Assembly: GCF_015209595.1 (NCBI RefSeq)
Contig: NZ_JADEYS010000014.1
Location: forward strand, 1 to 64,000
Source of the DNA: Pontibacterium sinense
GTDB lineage: Bacteria > Pseudomonadota > Gammaproteobacteria > Pseudomonadales > Balneatricaceae
DNA length: 64,000 nucleotides
Reading direction: 5' to 3'
The notes under the pieces were generated by a model. That model made no database searches. It saw nothing but the letters and a program-made list of their open reading frames with translations, and was not told where the DNA came from. The first letter of the stretch is position 1. Each line of letters opens with the position of its first letter. The position numbers were made by a program, and so were the translations under genes. Shown in pieces: positions 1 through 8,882 of the stretch.

Positions 1-1
1 T

Positions 2-97
2 AGGTTGGGTACAGCCTCACCTGACCGGGGAGCTCTATCTAATCAAACAGAGCAGATGGAGAGATACAAGGTTGGGTCGAGCAACGCGATACCCAAC
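2..97. repeat. short repeated/inverted AGGTTGGGT motif
   Basis: AGGTTGGGT occurs at 2-10 and again at 69-77, and the inverted heptamer ACCCAAC follows at 91-97, so 71-77/91-97 can form a small stem. It lies just downstream of the TRAP permease gene, which ends at 175 on the minus strand. It could be a weak transcription end, but no T-run is visible. Confidence 0.3.
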
Positions 98-174
98 ACT
101 CAACCTGATAGCAGGCACAAATGCGGGGCATCACCACGCGTCTATTAACCTAACGCTGCTGATAGGCAGAGCAC

Positions 175-1473
175 TTACATCAGCCCCAGCAACTTAGGAA
201 TAAACAGCGACAGCTCCGGTACAAAGCTGGTCACCGCCATCACCGGCATGCCCACAAACACCATCAGTTTAATCGCAGGCATCACCGATTGATGAATGCT
301 GACCTTACCGATCCTACATGCCATGTAGAGTATCGGTGCGACCGGCGGACTGTTGGCACCAATCACCACAGAGCACGCCACGATGGATGCATAGTGAATT
401 GGATCGACTCCGCTTGCGATCATAAGCGGCATAAACAGCGGAGCCACAACAACTGTCACCGACACATCATCCATAATCATACCCGTGATGATCAGGAAGA
501 TGTTCACCGCGATCAGGATCATCAGTGGATCTTTGACCAATGAGGTTATCGTTTCAGTCAGTTCCTGCGGAATACGTTCCGATGCCAGAATACGGCCAAT
601 CATAAAGCTGAACAACAAGATCAGAATCACGGTCCCCGTGGTTTCCGCGGCGGCCACCACACTGCTTCCCAGTCGTTTGATGGTGAGATCACGGTAGATA
701 AAGAAGCCGATGAGAATTGCCACAAATGCAGCAATCGCCGCCGCTTCTGTCGGTGTACAGATCCCCCCGTAGATACCACCAAGAATCACGATAGGCAACG
801 ACAGCGCCGGTAACGCCCTTAAGGTAGCGATCCCTTTCCCCGGCAGTTCTTCCATACCGTCCTTTGCACCAGCAGAAACCTCCTCAAACAGACGCCCCAC
901 GTTGAAGCGGTTCATCAGAATCAGTCCAGCGATCAACAGCAGCGCGGGCCCTATTGAAGCCGCAAAACAGGCAGCTACCGATTGGCGGGTCACTACGGCA
1001 AACAAAATCATGGTGATCGAGGGTGGAATCAAAATACCCAATAACGACGAAATCCCCAGCAATGCAGAGGAATATCCACGGGGATAACCGCGTTTTTCCA
1101 GAGGATCGATCATGATCGTGCCAATCGATGCAACAGCTGCTGTTGCCGTCCCGGCGATGGCGCCAAAGATTCCGGAAGCCAGTACCATCGAGGCACCCAT
1201 TCCGCCCTTACGTTTACCGACCAATACTTCAATGAAGTCGACCAGTCTATGGGCGATACCCCCACTTTGCATCAGGTAACCGGTCAGTACGAAGAGCGGT
1301 AAAGCGATCAGAATCACCGAGTCGATGGATCGGTAACCCTGCAACATTAATGTATTGAAGTTCGCATCGTAGGCAAAACTCAGATACGCCAATACACCGG
1401 CAAATGACCATGCCACAGGCACACCAACGATCATCAAAAATAACAGAAGCCCTACGGCAATTAATCCTTCCAT
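175..1473 (-). CDS. dctM: TRAP transporter large permease (DctM family)
   Basis: The 432-residue protein is hydrophobic throughout, with about 12 predicted membrane segments. The N-terminus (MEGLIAVGLLLFLMIVGVPV) and the glycine/alanine-rich motif around residues 90-115 (GGMGASMVLASGIFGAIAGT) are typical of DctM. Family knowledge: it is the cation-coupled transport subunit of a tripartite ATP-independent periplasmic system, acting in the inner membrane with DctQ and a periplasmic receptor. Its ATG overlaps the dctQ stop (TAATG at 1471-1475), so the two are translationally coupled. The substrate cannot be read from this subunit. The neighbouring GbdR-like regulator makes a small organic acid or betaine-type solute plausible (inference). 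Confidence 0.93.
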   Translation of the reverse strand: MEGLIAVGLLLFLMIVGVPVAWSFAGVLAYLSFAYDANFNTLMLQGYRSIDSVILIALPLFVLTGYLMQSGGIAHRLVDFIEVLVGKRKGGMGASMVLASGIFGAIAGTATAAVASIGTIMIDPLEKRGYPRGYSSALLGISSLLGILIPPSITMILFAVVTRQSVAACFAASIGPALLLIAGLILMNRFNVGRLFEEVSAGAKDGMEELPGKGIATLRALPALSLPIVILGGIYGGICTPTEAAAIAAFVAILIGFFIYRDLTIKRLGSSVVAAAETTGTVILILLFSFMIGRILASERIPQELTETITSLVKDPLMILIAVNIFLIITGMIMDDVSVTVVVAPLFMPLMIASGVDPIHYASIVACSVVIGANSPPVAPILYMACRIGKVSIHQSVMPAIKLMVFVGMPVMAVTSFVPELSLFIPKLLGLM

Positions 1474-2018
1474 TATCGATCCTCCTCAATAGCAGATTCG
1501 GCCGGCTCATGTGCCACGAGAAGATGGGTATCATTGCCAATAATTGACTGAATAAGGTCACGCAAGGCATAGAGCGCACAGCCGACACTGGCAAACAAAA
1601 TGGCACTTTGCGGTATCCAGAGCGGGATAGACAAACCCGGCGTATGCTGCGGACGGCGCATGCCCCACTTCAGCATTCGGTAGGAGAGATACACAAAGAA
1701 GCCGGTAATCACCAACGTGACCAGCGACAGAAAAGCCTGATGCAAGCGACGGATCTGCTGATCCTGGATATTGGTTTGCACAAAATCGACCACCAGATGC
1801 TCACGCTTCCGGCTGGCGATCAAACCGCCCACCATATACAGCCACATACCAAACAGCATGATCACTTCCAGCAGTCCAACAATGGACCAACCAAAGACAT
1901 ATCGTGCCAGAACAAGAAACAGCATCAGTCCGACTAACATGAGACTGCTAATAAGCGCAGCCGCATTCAGCACCCAACCGATCTTCTTATCCAGCGCGGT
2001 GAAGAAACGCACAATCAT
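1473..2018 (-). CDS. dctQ: TRAP transporter small permease (DctQ family)
   Basis: A 181-residue protein with four hydrophobic segments, the usual architecture of DctQ, which bridges the receptor-bound substrate to DctM. I start at the ATG at 2018 (MIVRFFTALDKKIG) because AAGGTG lies just upstream; a longer frame to 2066 would run through the terminator hairpin at 2036-2067. The stop overlaps the dctM start by one base. It lies 68 bp after dctP on the same strand, so the operon order is dctP-dctQ-dctM, but a hairpin with a T-run in that gap probably lowers expression of the membrane subunits relative to the receptor. Confidence 0.9.
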   Translation of the reverse strand: MIVRFFTALDKKIGWVLNAAALISSLMLVGLMLFLVLARYVFGWSIVGLLEVIMLFGMWLYMVGGLIASRKREHLVVDFVQTNIQDQQIRRLHQAFLSLVTLVITGFFVYLSYRMLKWGMRRPQHTPGLSIPLWIPQSAILFASVGCALYALRDLIQSIIGNDTHLLVAHEPAESAIEEDR

Positions 2019-2035
2019 GAAGCACCTTCGGAAAC

Positions 2036-2067
2036 AAAAAAGCGGCGGAGCAGCGTGCTGCCCCACC
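2036..2067 (-). terminator. internal terminator between dctP and dctQ
   Basis: On the minus strand GGTGGGGCAGC and GCTGCTCCGCC form an 11-bp stem (two G-U pairs, 2-nt loop; arms 2057-2067 and 2044-2054), followed by GC and a run of six T (2041-2036). This is a canonical intrinsic terminator placed right after the receptor gene and before the permease genes. Partial read-through would give excess receptor over permease. Confidence 0.8.
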
Positions 2068-2086
2068 GTTTGGATGGGAAACTCGA

Positions 2087-3094
2087 TCAGAGCTTAGTCG
2101 CGTTGTTCCGAATGGTGCCCATGATCTCGGAGCCGATCTCTTCGTCCATAAGCGGCCATACTTTTTCGCGTGCGGCACGCGCAAAGACTTTGATCTGTTC
2201 ATCAGACAGTTCGAAGTACTTCATGCCTGCTTCTTCGGCTTTTTTGACGTACAGCTCATCGGCAGTTTTCGCGGCCTTGAACTGCTGCATCATCACCTGT
2301 TTAGCCGCATCAGCCACGATCGCCTGATGGGCTTCAGACAGATCTTCGAAAGACTCAGCATTCATACTCAGTACGCCCGTCATGAAGAAATGCTTGCTGC
2401 GTACGTAGTAATCCAACTGATCACGGAAATATTCGTAATCCCAATAGATCACGTTGCCTGCTTCACCATCAACCACGCCGGTTTGCAGTGCGGTGTACAC
2501 TTCGCCCCAGTCGATCGCTGCAGTCTGGTAGCCTAATGCCTGCATCGTTTGTGGTGCTGGAAAGACGGTCATAGTGCGCACTTTAAGGCCATCAGCTTCT
2601 GCGATATTGGTCGCGTACTTACCGCGCGTCGCTACACCATTGAAGCCTTCAGGCCATGGGCCAAAGAACTTCAAACCCAGATCGGCGTAGATACCACCTA
2701 GCATGTTGTTGACCCAACCACCCGGGCTGTAAGCTTTGATTGCCTCTTCCCATGACAAAGTCATATACGGCGTATAAATCACACCGATACGCTTGTCGTA
2801 AGAGGTCATTGGCCAGTTCAGCATGACATCAACGTCACCTGCCACGTGCAAATCGAAGACTTCGTTTTGGCTGCCCAACTCATTTTGGTAGAACACCTTA
2901 ACGTCAATCTCGCCGTTAGAGCCTTTTTCAATCAGATCCGCCCAACGTTCAAGCGTATCCCCTGCCGGAGAGCCTTTTGCACCGGAATCGGTAGCCATTT
3001 TCAGTGTTGCGGCCTGCACTGAACCTGCCATCAGAACACCCGCTGTTACCAAACCGGTGACGAATGAACGAAGCGTTGCTTTAGTCTTTACCAT
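2087..3094 (-). CDS. dctP: TRAP transporter periplasmic receptor (DctP family)
   Basis: A 335-residue extracytoplasmic solute receptor. The start at 3094 gives a clean signal peptide (MVKTKATLRSFVTGLVTAGV then an SVQA/A cleavage site). DctP hallmarks are present: an early ATDSGAKGSPAGDTLERWAD segment, the ligand-carboxylate arginine in LKVRTMTVFP, and WGEVYTALQTGVVDGEAGN, where the dimer/ligand helix lies. It is the first gene of the dctPQM operon and is followed by an intrinsic terminator. Upstream lies a GlxA/AraC-type regulator on the same strand, the likely controller. The ligand is unknown; a carboxylate or a betaine-like compound fits the surroundings (inference). Confidence 0.92.
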   Translation of the reverse strand: MVKTKATLRSFVTGLVTAGVLMAGSVQAATLKMATDSGAKGSPAGDTLERWADLIEKGSNGEIDVKVFYQNELGSQNEVFDLHVAGDVDVMLNWPMTSYDKRIGVIYTPYMTLSWEEAIKAYSPGGWVNNMLGGIYADLGLKFFGPWPEGFNGVATRGKYATNIAEADGLKVRTMTVFPAPQTMQALGYQTAAIDWGEVYTALQTGVVDGEAGNVIYWDYEYFRDQLDYYVRSKHFFMTGVLSMNAESFEDLSEAHQAIVADAAKQVMMQQFKAAKTADELYVKKAEEAGMKYFELSDEQIKVFARAAREKVWPLMDEEIGSEIMGTIRNNATKL

Positions 3095-3509
3095 GGTATT
3101 ACCCGTCGTTATTTTTATGTGTTTTGGTCTGTCAGGGTTATAGGTATCAATCCGAAACCCTTCGGTCAAACGGGCATTAATTCAGTCTTATTAACCACAA
3201 GAAACAATAAAAACCAGATACTTTCACTTATATAAACACAAAATACAGACTATTATTTCACACATACAATGTAAGGCATTCGCTTTAACTTGCCTGTTTG
3301 CGGCCGCAATTTCGCAAATGGATAGGCAAAGTGTCGCTTCTGAAACCGTACAAAAAACAGCCTTCTTCAGGCGCACCAAAACAGACCTTATCCAACATAA
3401 GATCACTCTGAGTGGGAAATGGGAAAAACGGCAAAAAAAAATCGCATTAAGGCCAAACCTCAATGCGATTTTTTTGATACCCGCGCCTGTCGCAGACGCA
3501 GCAGAGTAA
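3095..3509. other. intergenic region between regulator and dctPQM
   Basis: 415 bp without a credible gene. It holds the terminator of the upstream AraC-type regulator (3435-3475) and must hold the dctP promoter. One GTGTCGCTTC element at 3331-3340 resembles the CGAC boxes of the betaine promoters read on the other strand, but it stands alone. Confidence 0.6.
3435..3475 (-). terminator. intrinsic terminator after the GlxA/AraC regulator
   Basis: Perfect 14-bp inverted repeat: arms 3435-3448 (A-run then ATCGCATT) and 3462-3475 (AATGCGAT then T-run), loop 13 nt. It is bidirectional in principle and lies 35 bp after the regulator stop at 3510. Confidence 0.85.
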
Positions 3510-4631
3510 TTAAACGGCTATCGAACCAAAGCTAGGTTCTACCTTGGCACTGCTCAGCGCAGATGCAGAACGCGCAAGACTGATCAGGCTATCATCCTGC
3601 AGCGGTTCACGAATGGCGTTCTGTGTACCGTCAGCCGCCCATGCGATCTTACGCTCATCCCGAGGAGAGATACCGATATGCTTACGATAGCAACGACTAA
3701 AATGCGGCGTTGAGATAAATCCACAGGCACCTGAGATCTCAACAATGGACATACTGGACTGTTTCAGCAGCTGACGCGCACGGTCCAACCGCAAGCGCAG
3801 ATAGTATCGGGAAGGCGAGCAACTCAGGTATTTGAGGAACATACGCTCCAGCTGCCGCCTGGATACACTGACGAAATGCGCCAACTCATCCAAACCAATC
3901 GGTTCCTCAAGGTTGTTTTCCATCAGCTCAATCACCTCAACCAATTTAGGCTTAGATTCTCCGCCGTTGTGCAACTGACGCAAAGGCACACGCTGCTGGT
4001 CAAACTCGCTGCGAATACGGTCGCAGATAAACATGTCCGACACCGCACTCGACAGCTTAGGCCCGTGCTGCTTTGCCACCATATGCAGGAACATATCCAG
4101 TGGCGCGTTTCCGCCCGAGGATGTCATACGATTGCGATCAACGGAGAACAAACGGCTGTTACAGCGCGCTTTAGGGTAGCGCTCCTGCAATGCAGCCATA
4201 CATTCCCAATGGGCGCTGCAATCATAGCCATCCAGCAAGCCGGCATGCGCCAGCACATAACCACCCGTACAAATCCCCCCCATGATGGCGTTACGACGAC
4301 GCCCCATCAGCTGCAACCAGCTCACCTGTTTGGGGGTAAAACTGCGGGTGATATCAACGCCACCGGCCACGATAACGATGTCGAGATCGATCACATTTTG
4401 AAAAGAAAAATCCGGTGTAAAACTTAAACCATCACTGGCAGAAACCTGCGCCCCTGTCTCAGTCACCATATGCCAACTATACAGTTCAGAACCAGATAGC
4501 TGATTTGCCATACGTAATGGCTCGACAGCCGATGCCAGCGCGATCATGGTGAAGTTATCTAACAGAAGAAAACCAACACGGGTAACCTTCTTAGTTCCTG
4601 CAGTCAGGGTTGGATTTACAGCAATTGTCAT
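3510..4631 (-). CDS. GlxA-family AraC-type transcriptional regulator (GbdR-like paralogue)
   Basis: A 373-residue protein with an N-terminal DJ-1/PfpI-like (class I GATase) domain (about residues 15-190, including VGFLLLDNFTMIALASAVEP and the GGICTGGYVLAHAGLLDG nucleophile-elbow region) and a C-terminal AraC double helix-turn-helix (about 235-335, ending in CGFISTPHFSRCYRKHIGIS). I chose the ATG at 4631 because AGAGGG precedes it. GbdR, CdhR, SouR and ArgR of Pseudomonas share this layout. It is closely related to the protein at 59293-60420, which sits next to sdaB as gbdR does in Pseudomonas, so this copy is the likelier paralogue. It lies upstream of a TRAP operon and divergent from fdhA. 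Three AAAACGACAC-like boxes in the shared intergenic region are candidate sites for it or for GbdR. Confidence 0.88.
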   Translation of the reverse strand: MTIAVNPTLTAGTKKVTRVGFLLLDNFTMIALASAVEPLRMANQLSGSELYSWHMVTETGAQVSASDGLSFTPDFSFQNVIDLDIVIVAGGVDITRSFTPKQVSWLQLMGRRRNAIMGGICTGGYVLAHAGLLDGYDCSAHWECMAALQERYPKARCNSRLFSVDRNRMTSSGGNAPLDMFLHMVAKQHGPKLSSAVSDMFICDRIRSEFDQQRVPLRQLHNGGESKPKLVEVIELMENNLEEPIGLDELAHFVSVSRRQLERMFLKYLSCSPSRYYLRLRLDRARQLLKQSSMSIVEISGACGFISTPHFSRCYRKHIGISPRDERKIAWAADGTQNAIREPLQDDSLISLARSASALSSAKVEPSFGSIAV

Positions 4632-5246
4632 TGGTATGCCCTCTGTGCGTATGTGCTGGACAATATGTTTCCAAGGCTCATGAAAACATTTGCTACGCTT
4701 TTTTATTATGTAGGACGAATAAATTAGATAATCGGCGGACTCTCTGATCACACTCGACTATCCGGACTTTACGACTCGACCCTGCACTGGTTTTTGGCCT
4801 TTTCAGGGCGGTCACGTTAGGACTAATCATATGCGTTTCAAAAACGACACATCACCCCAAAAACGACACTCAGGCCCGCCAAGTTATCCAAAACCGACAC
4901 TAGGCTAGACGTTAGTCTTGATGTAAATCAAGCATCTTATTAAATCTCTCTCCAAACGGGGCAGACCTAGCGACCCAAAAACCTGCTGCTGAAGTCACCG
5001 TTAATTCATGCCTGTTTGCGTCCTGTTTCCATCTCAATTGCCCACCAATGACAATACACAGCATTACGACTGACGGATCACCCTTGTTTATCAACAACTT
5101 TTCTCAACGCGACAACCCTCCTCTGTCGCTCATGATCAATTTACGCGCGGTTCGGGACAGCCACCCTGCTCAGCGGCTGGGTAGAGTGATAGGCCACGGC
5201 TCCGTACAGGACGTGTACTCAAACAAAAATAACAGGAGTAGTTACC
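4632..5246. other. divergent promoter region regulator/fdhA
   Basis: 615 bp with no credible gene. It must contain the promoters of the minus-strand GlxA-type regulator and of fdhA. The notable content is the cluster of three CGACAC direct repeats at 4841-4900. The rest shows no clear hairpin or reading frame. Confidence 0.6.
4841..4900. promoter_or_regulatory. three AAAACGACAC direct repeats, candidate AraC-type operator
   Basis: AAAACGACAC is at 4841-4850 and 4860-4869, and AAAACCGACAC at 4890-4900. The CGACAC cores are 19 and 31 bp apart, about two and three helical turns. Read on the other strand the core is GTGTCG, close to the TGTCGC half-site known for Pseudomonas ArgR, a regulator of the same family. 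Similar pairs occur before gbcA/gbcB and the dgc operon. Confidence 0.55.
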
Positions 5247-6446
5247 ATGTGTAGCAACCATTCCAACAGGGGTGTGGTCTATAAAGGCCCGGGTGAAGTT
5301 GCAGTTGAATCCATCGCCTTCCCGGAACTGTCGCTCGGTAAACGCAAATGCAACCACGGGGTTATACTCCGTGTCCTGACAACAAATATCTGTGGTTCTG
5401 ACCAGCACATGGTGCGCGGCCGTACCACTGCACCCTCCGGTCTCGTTCTGGGCCATGAAATCACCGGACAGATCATTGAATGTGGCAACGATGTAGAATT
5501 CCTGAAACCGGGTGACATCGTATCCGTTCCATTCAACATCGCCTGCGGCCGCTGCCGTAACTGCAAAGAAGGCAAAACCGGTATCTGCCTCAACGTAAAC
5601 CCTGCCCGTCCGGGTGCGGCATACGGTTACGTAGATATGGGCGGCTGGGTTGGCGGTCAGGCAGAGTACGTCATGGTGCCTTACGCTGACTTTAACTTGC
5701 TGAAGTTCCCCGATTCCGATCAGGCGATGGAAAAACTGCAAGACCTGACGTTACTATCCGACATTTTCCCAACCGGTTTCCACGGCTGCGTCACTGCAGG
5801 CGTCGGTCCAGGCTCAACCGTATATATCGCAGGTGCGGGCCCAGTGGGTCTGGCAGCAGCAGTATCTGCTCAGTTGTTGGGCGCAGCCTGTGTCATTGTC
5901 GGCGACATGATCACAGAACGTCTGGACCAGGCACGCAGTTTCGGTTGTGAAACGATCGACCTACGCCAAGATGGCGACATGGAAGATAAGCTGGAAGAGA
6001 TTCTGGGTGAACGTGAAGTGGATGCGTTTGTTGACTGTGTCGGCTTCGAAGCCCATGCCTGCGGTTGCAACCACGGCGTAGAAGCGCCCGCGACGGTACT
6101 GAACTCGGCGATGTCGATTACCCGTGCAGGTGGCCAGATTGGTATTCCGGGTCTGTATGTTACGGAAGACCCAGGTGCAGTGGATGAAGCAGCACAACAG
6201 GGCGCACTGAGCATGCGCTTTGGTCTGGGCTGGGCGAAGTCTCACTCCCTGCACACCGGTCAGTGCCCCGTGATGAAATACCACCGCCCGCTGATGCAGG
6301 CGATTCTGTTCGATAAGGTGGATATTGCTAAAGCCGTCAACGTGCAGATGATCTCTCTGGATCAGGCGCCGGATGGCTACGCTGACTTTGACGGCGGTGC
6401 GGCGAAGAAATACGTGATTGATCCACACAACACCGTAGCGGCATAG
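5247..6446 (+). CDS. fdhA: glutathione-independent formaldehyde dehydrogenase
   Basis: A 399-residue zinc-dependent medium-chain dehydrogenase, the same length as Pseudomonas putida FdhA and strikingly similar along its whole length. Catalytic-zinc residues are in NICGSDQH (C49) and GHEITG (H70, E71); the structural zinc site is C100, C103, C106 and C114 (CGRCRNCKEGKTGIC). The Rossmann motif is YIAGAGPVGLAAA (about 193-205). The enzyme oxidises formaldehyde to formate with tightly bound NAD, without glutathione. In betaine users it removes formaldehyde released at each demethylation. AGGAG lies upstream of the ATG. In Pseudomonas fdhA follows the sox/purU operon; here it stands alone beside a GbdR-like regulator, with CGACAC boxes upstream. 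Confidence 0.96.
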   Translation: MCSNHSNRGVVYKGPGEVAVESIAFPELSLGKRKCNHGVILRVLTTNICGSDQHMVRGRTTAPSGLVLGHEITGQIIECGNDVEFLKPGDIVSVPFNIACGRCRNCKEGKTGICLNVNPARPGAAYGYVDMGGWVGGQAEYVMVPYADFNLLKFPDSDQAMEKLQDLTLLSDIFPTGFHGCVTAGVGPGSTVYIAGAGPVGLAAAVSAQLLGAACVIVGDMITERLDQARSFGCETIDLRQDGDMEDKLEEILGEREVDAFVDCVGFEAHACGCNHGVEAPATVLNSAMSITRAGGQIGIPGLYVTEDPGAVDEAAQQGALSMRFGLGWAKSHSLHTGQCPVMKYHRPLMQAILFDKVDIAKAVNVQMISLDQAPDGYADFDGGAAKKYVIDPHNTVAA

Positions 6447-6465
6447 CTGCCTACACGTTGATTGT

Positions 6466-6504
6466 AGCCATTCAGATTGCCTGCCGGTAAGCTGAATGGC
6501 TTTT
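6466..6504 (+). terminator. intrinsic terminator after fdhA
   Basis: A 10-bp stem, AGCCATTCAG (6466-6475) with CTGAATGGCT (6492-6501), followed by TTT. It starts 20 bp after the fdhA stop and just before the convergent GGDEF/EAL gene. Confidence 0.75.
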
Positions 6505-6528
6505 CTGCTAAATGAGATTACAACAACG

Positions 6529-8733
6529 TCACGCCATCAGCTCGGGAAACTGTGTACCGATGTAGTTCAGCAACTCATCACGTGATATCGGTGGTGAAAA
6601 GAAATATCCCTGCACACACTCACAGCCCAACTCGGTGACTAGCGCCAACTGCTCAGCCGTTTCCACACCTTCTGCAACGGAGTGCATACCCAGGTTACTA
6701 CCCATCTCAAGAATGGTTTTCACCAACAGATAATCATCTTTGTCAGATGCAATATCGGATACAAAGGAGCGATCCACTTTAAGCACATCAAATGGGAAGT
6801 GTTTCAGGTAGGCCAGAGAGGAATACCCCGTCCCAAAGTCATCCAGCGATAGCCTGAATCCATCTGCTTTCAACAGATTCAACTGACGCTCCGCCAGCTT
6901 TGGATCTTTCATCATCAGGCTTTCAGTTAACTCAATTGTCACCAACTCAGGAGCAACCCCCGCCTTCATCGCCAGCTCATCCAGATAATCGCCGGTCTCG
7001 GACAGATCCATGAATTCCTGCGGCGAGCGGTTAATTGCAACGCCAATAGGTTCACGCAACGCCGAGTTAATCTGATAGATATCGGACAACGCCTGTTTAA
7101 CGACCTGATAACCCAGCTGTTGAATCAGACCTGAATGCTCAGCAATTTCAATAAACTCGTCAGGCCGCACAACCCCCAACTCAGGATCAGTCCAACGTAC
7201 CAACGCTTCACAGCGGCCAATTTTTCCTGATGCAAGATTGATAATCGGCTGGTACTTAACCTCTATACGACCCTGCTCAAGGGCATCTGCCAAACGCATA
7301 CGGATATCCTGATGACGCTCAGCCGCAACACGTAATTCAGGCGTAAAGAATGCATAGGTAGAACCCCCGGCGTTCTTGGCCTGATACATCGCCTGATCAG
7401 AACACTTAAACAACTCGCCGGTATCAGCTCCATCATCAGGAAAAATACTGACGCCAATCGATGTGCCACAACGTAGCCGCAGTCCATCTATTTCAATTGC
7501 CGGTTTGAAGCAGTCCAGCAGGTCAGAAACCTTATTCTCGACACTATGGATTTCTGTGAACTCAGTAAAAATGGCGAACTCATCCCCGCCCAAACGCGCA
7601 AGAATATCGCCTTCGCCAACACAGTTTTTAATCCTTCTGGCAATCGCCTGCAGCAACAGATCTCCCACCCCGTGTCCCTGGGTATCGTTCACACTTTTAA
7701 AGTCATCAACATCCAGTGAAATAAACGCGCCGGAGTTACCACGGGCTTTAATATTAATCAGCTCGCGTTCCATCTGTGCGTTAAATTCATAACGATTCAG
7801 CAACCCGGTGAGCGAATCGTGGGTAGCCTGATAGGAGATCAGAACCTGAGCTTCTTTCTCAGAGGTAATATCACGATGAATCGCAACATAGTGCTTTGCG
7901 TCCCCCGCATTATCCGGGATAAGACTAATGCTGGTAAACACAGGGTAAATCTGACCGGTTTTACTGCGATTAAGGAATTCACCCCGCCAATGCCCCTTCG
8001 CAGACAGGTCATGCCACAACTGCTGATAGAAGTCGCCGCCGTGCTGACCTGCGCTGAGTATGCGCGGATTTTCGCCTTGCAGCTCATCCATAGAGAAGCC
8101 GGACATCTCTTCCAACGAGGCATTAACATAAACAATTTGATTCTCTGCGTTGGTGATGATGATTCCATCTTTGGAAAAATCATACACCTGCTGAGCGATT
8201 AGAAGGCGGTCGTTCTTTTCCTGTAGCTGAGCGATCTCTGTTTTCAGCAAATGCTCGTACTTTATACGTTCAAGTTCTCGCGATGCCCTAACGGCAAAGG
8301 TATTGAAATAGCGGGAAATTTGTTCAACATCAACGTTGTCGATCGGTGTTTCAAATAACGCAGACAAAATGCCGATCACCTGACCGTCTATATCTTGCAA
8401 GGTGATCCCAATGTAGCCTTCGATGGACATATCACGCAGGAGCGTATCATCAGGATAGCGTTCAACGACGCCATTCAGAATGCAGGCTTCCCCTGCACAA
8501 CGTAAATCTTCACAGGGCGTGCCTTGCAAGTCATACCGCATGACCGGCAGGAGCTCACCTTTGCCCCAGAGCGAGACGGTTTCAGCGTGATTATCTTCCA
8601 ACACCCGCGCCACAAAGGTGTAGTCTGCCGACAACAGTTCGCCTAGCTTTTTCATCAGCACATTGAAGTAACCCTCACCACAGAGTTCTGTCAATTCATC
8701 AGCACTGAAAACTACACTCTCGTTTATTGACAC
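6529..8733 (-). CDS. GAF-PAS-GGDEF-EAL cyclic-di-GMP signalling protein
   Basis: A 734-residue cytoplasmic protein with no membrane segment. Domains in order: GAF-like sensor (about 15-155), short coiled coil (155-180), PAS (185-295), GGDEF (300-465) and EAL (475-730). The cyclase signature is intact (LARLGGDEFAIF, GGDEF at 382-386), and so is the phosphodiesterase motif (CEALVRW at 508-514, DDFGTGYSSL further on), so it may be bifunctional. No RxxD inhibitory site is seen five residues before GGDEF. Translation begins at GTG (8733), preceded by TTAGGT; the first internal ATG is at codon 27 and would cut the GAF domain. It is convergent with fdhA. The sensed signal is unknown. Confidence 0.9.
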   Translation of the reverse strand: MSINESVVFSADELTELCGEGYFNVLMKKLGELLSADYTFVARVLEDNHAETVSLWGKGELLPVMRYDLQGTPCEDLRCAGEACILNGVVERYPDDTLLRDMSIEGYIGITLQDIDGQVIGILSALFETPIDNVDVEQISRYFNTFAVRASRELERIKYEHLLKTEIAQLQEKNDRLLIAQQVYDFSKDGIIITNAENQIVYVNASLEEMSGFSMDELQGENPRILSAGQHGGDFYQQLWHDLSAKGHWRGEFLNRSKTGQIYPVFTSISLIPDNAGDAKHYVAIHRDITSEKEAQVLISYQATHDSLTGLLNRYEFNAQMERELINIKARGNSGAFISLDVDDFKSVNDTQGHGVGDLLLQAIARRIKNCVGEGDILARLGGDEFAIFTEFTEIHSVENKVSDLLDCFKPAIEIDGLRLRCGTSIGVSIFPDDGADTGELFKCSDQAMYQAKNAGGSTYAFFTPELRVAAERHQDIRMRLADALEQGRIEVKYQPIINLASGKIGRCEALVRWTDPELGVVRPDEFIEIAEHSGLIQQLGYQVVKQALSDIYQINSALREPIGVAINRSPQEFMDLSETGDYLDELAMKAGVAPELVTIELTESLMMKDPKLAERQLNLLKADGFRLSLDDFGTGYSSLAYLKHFPFDVLKVDRSFVSDIASDKDDYLLVKTILEMGSNLGMHSVAEGVETAEQLALVTELGCECVQGYFFSPPISRDELLNYIGTQFPELMA

Positions 8734-8882
8734 ACGCTATACCTAACCGTTCAACAGGATAACCCTGATTCGAGTTTGATCTACGCGATACCCTTCACAT
8801 ACTCGAACCGTTCATTATTAGATAGGTGTCGGCAAGATCTGCGATTTCTATACCCCTAAACGCGACAATACCACCATTCCGA

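Noticed and set aside
5136-5741. 201-codon minus-strand frame opposite fdhA
   Set aside because: It overlaps the unambiguous fdhA coding region and is explained by codon bias.
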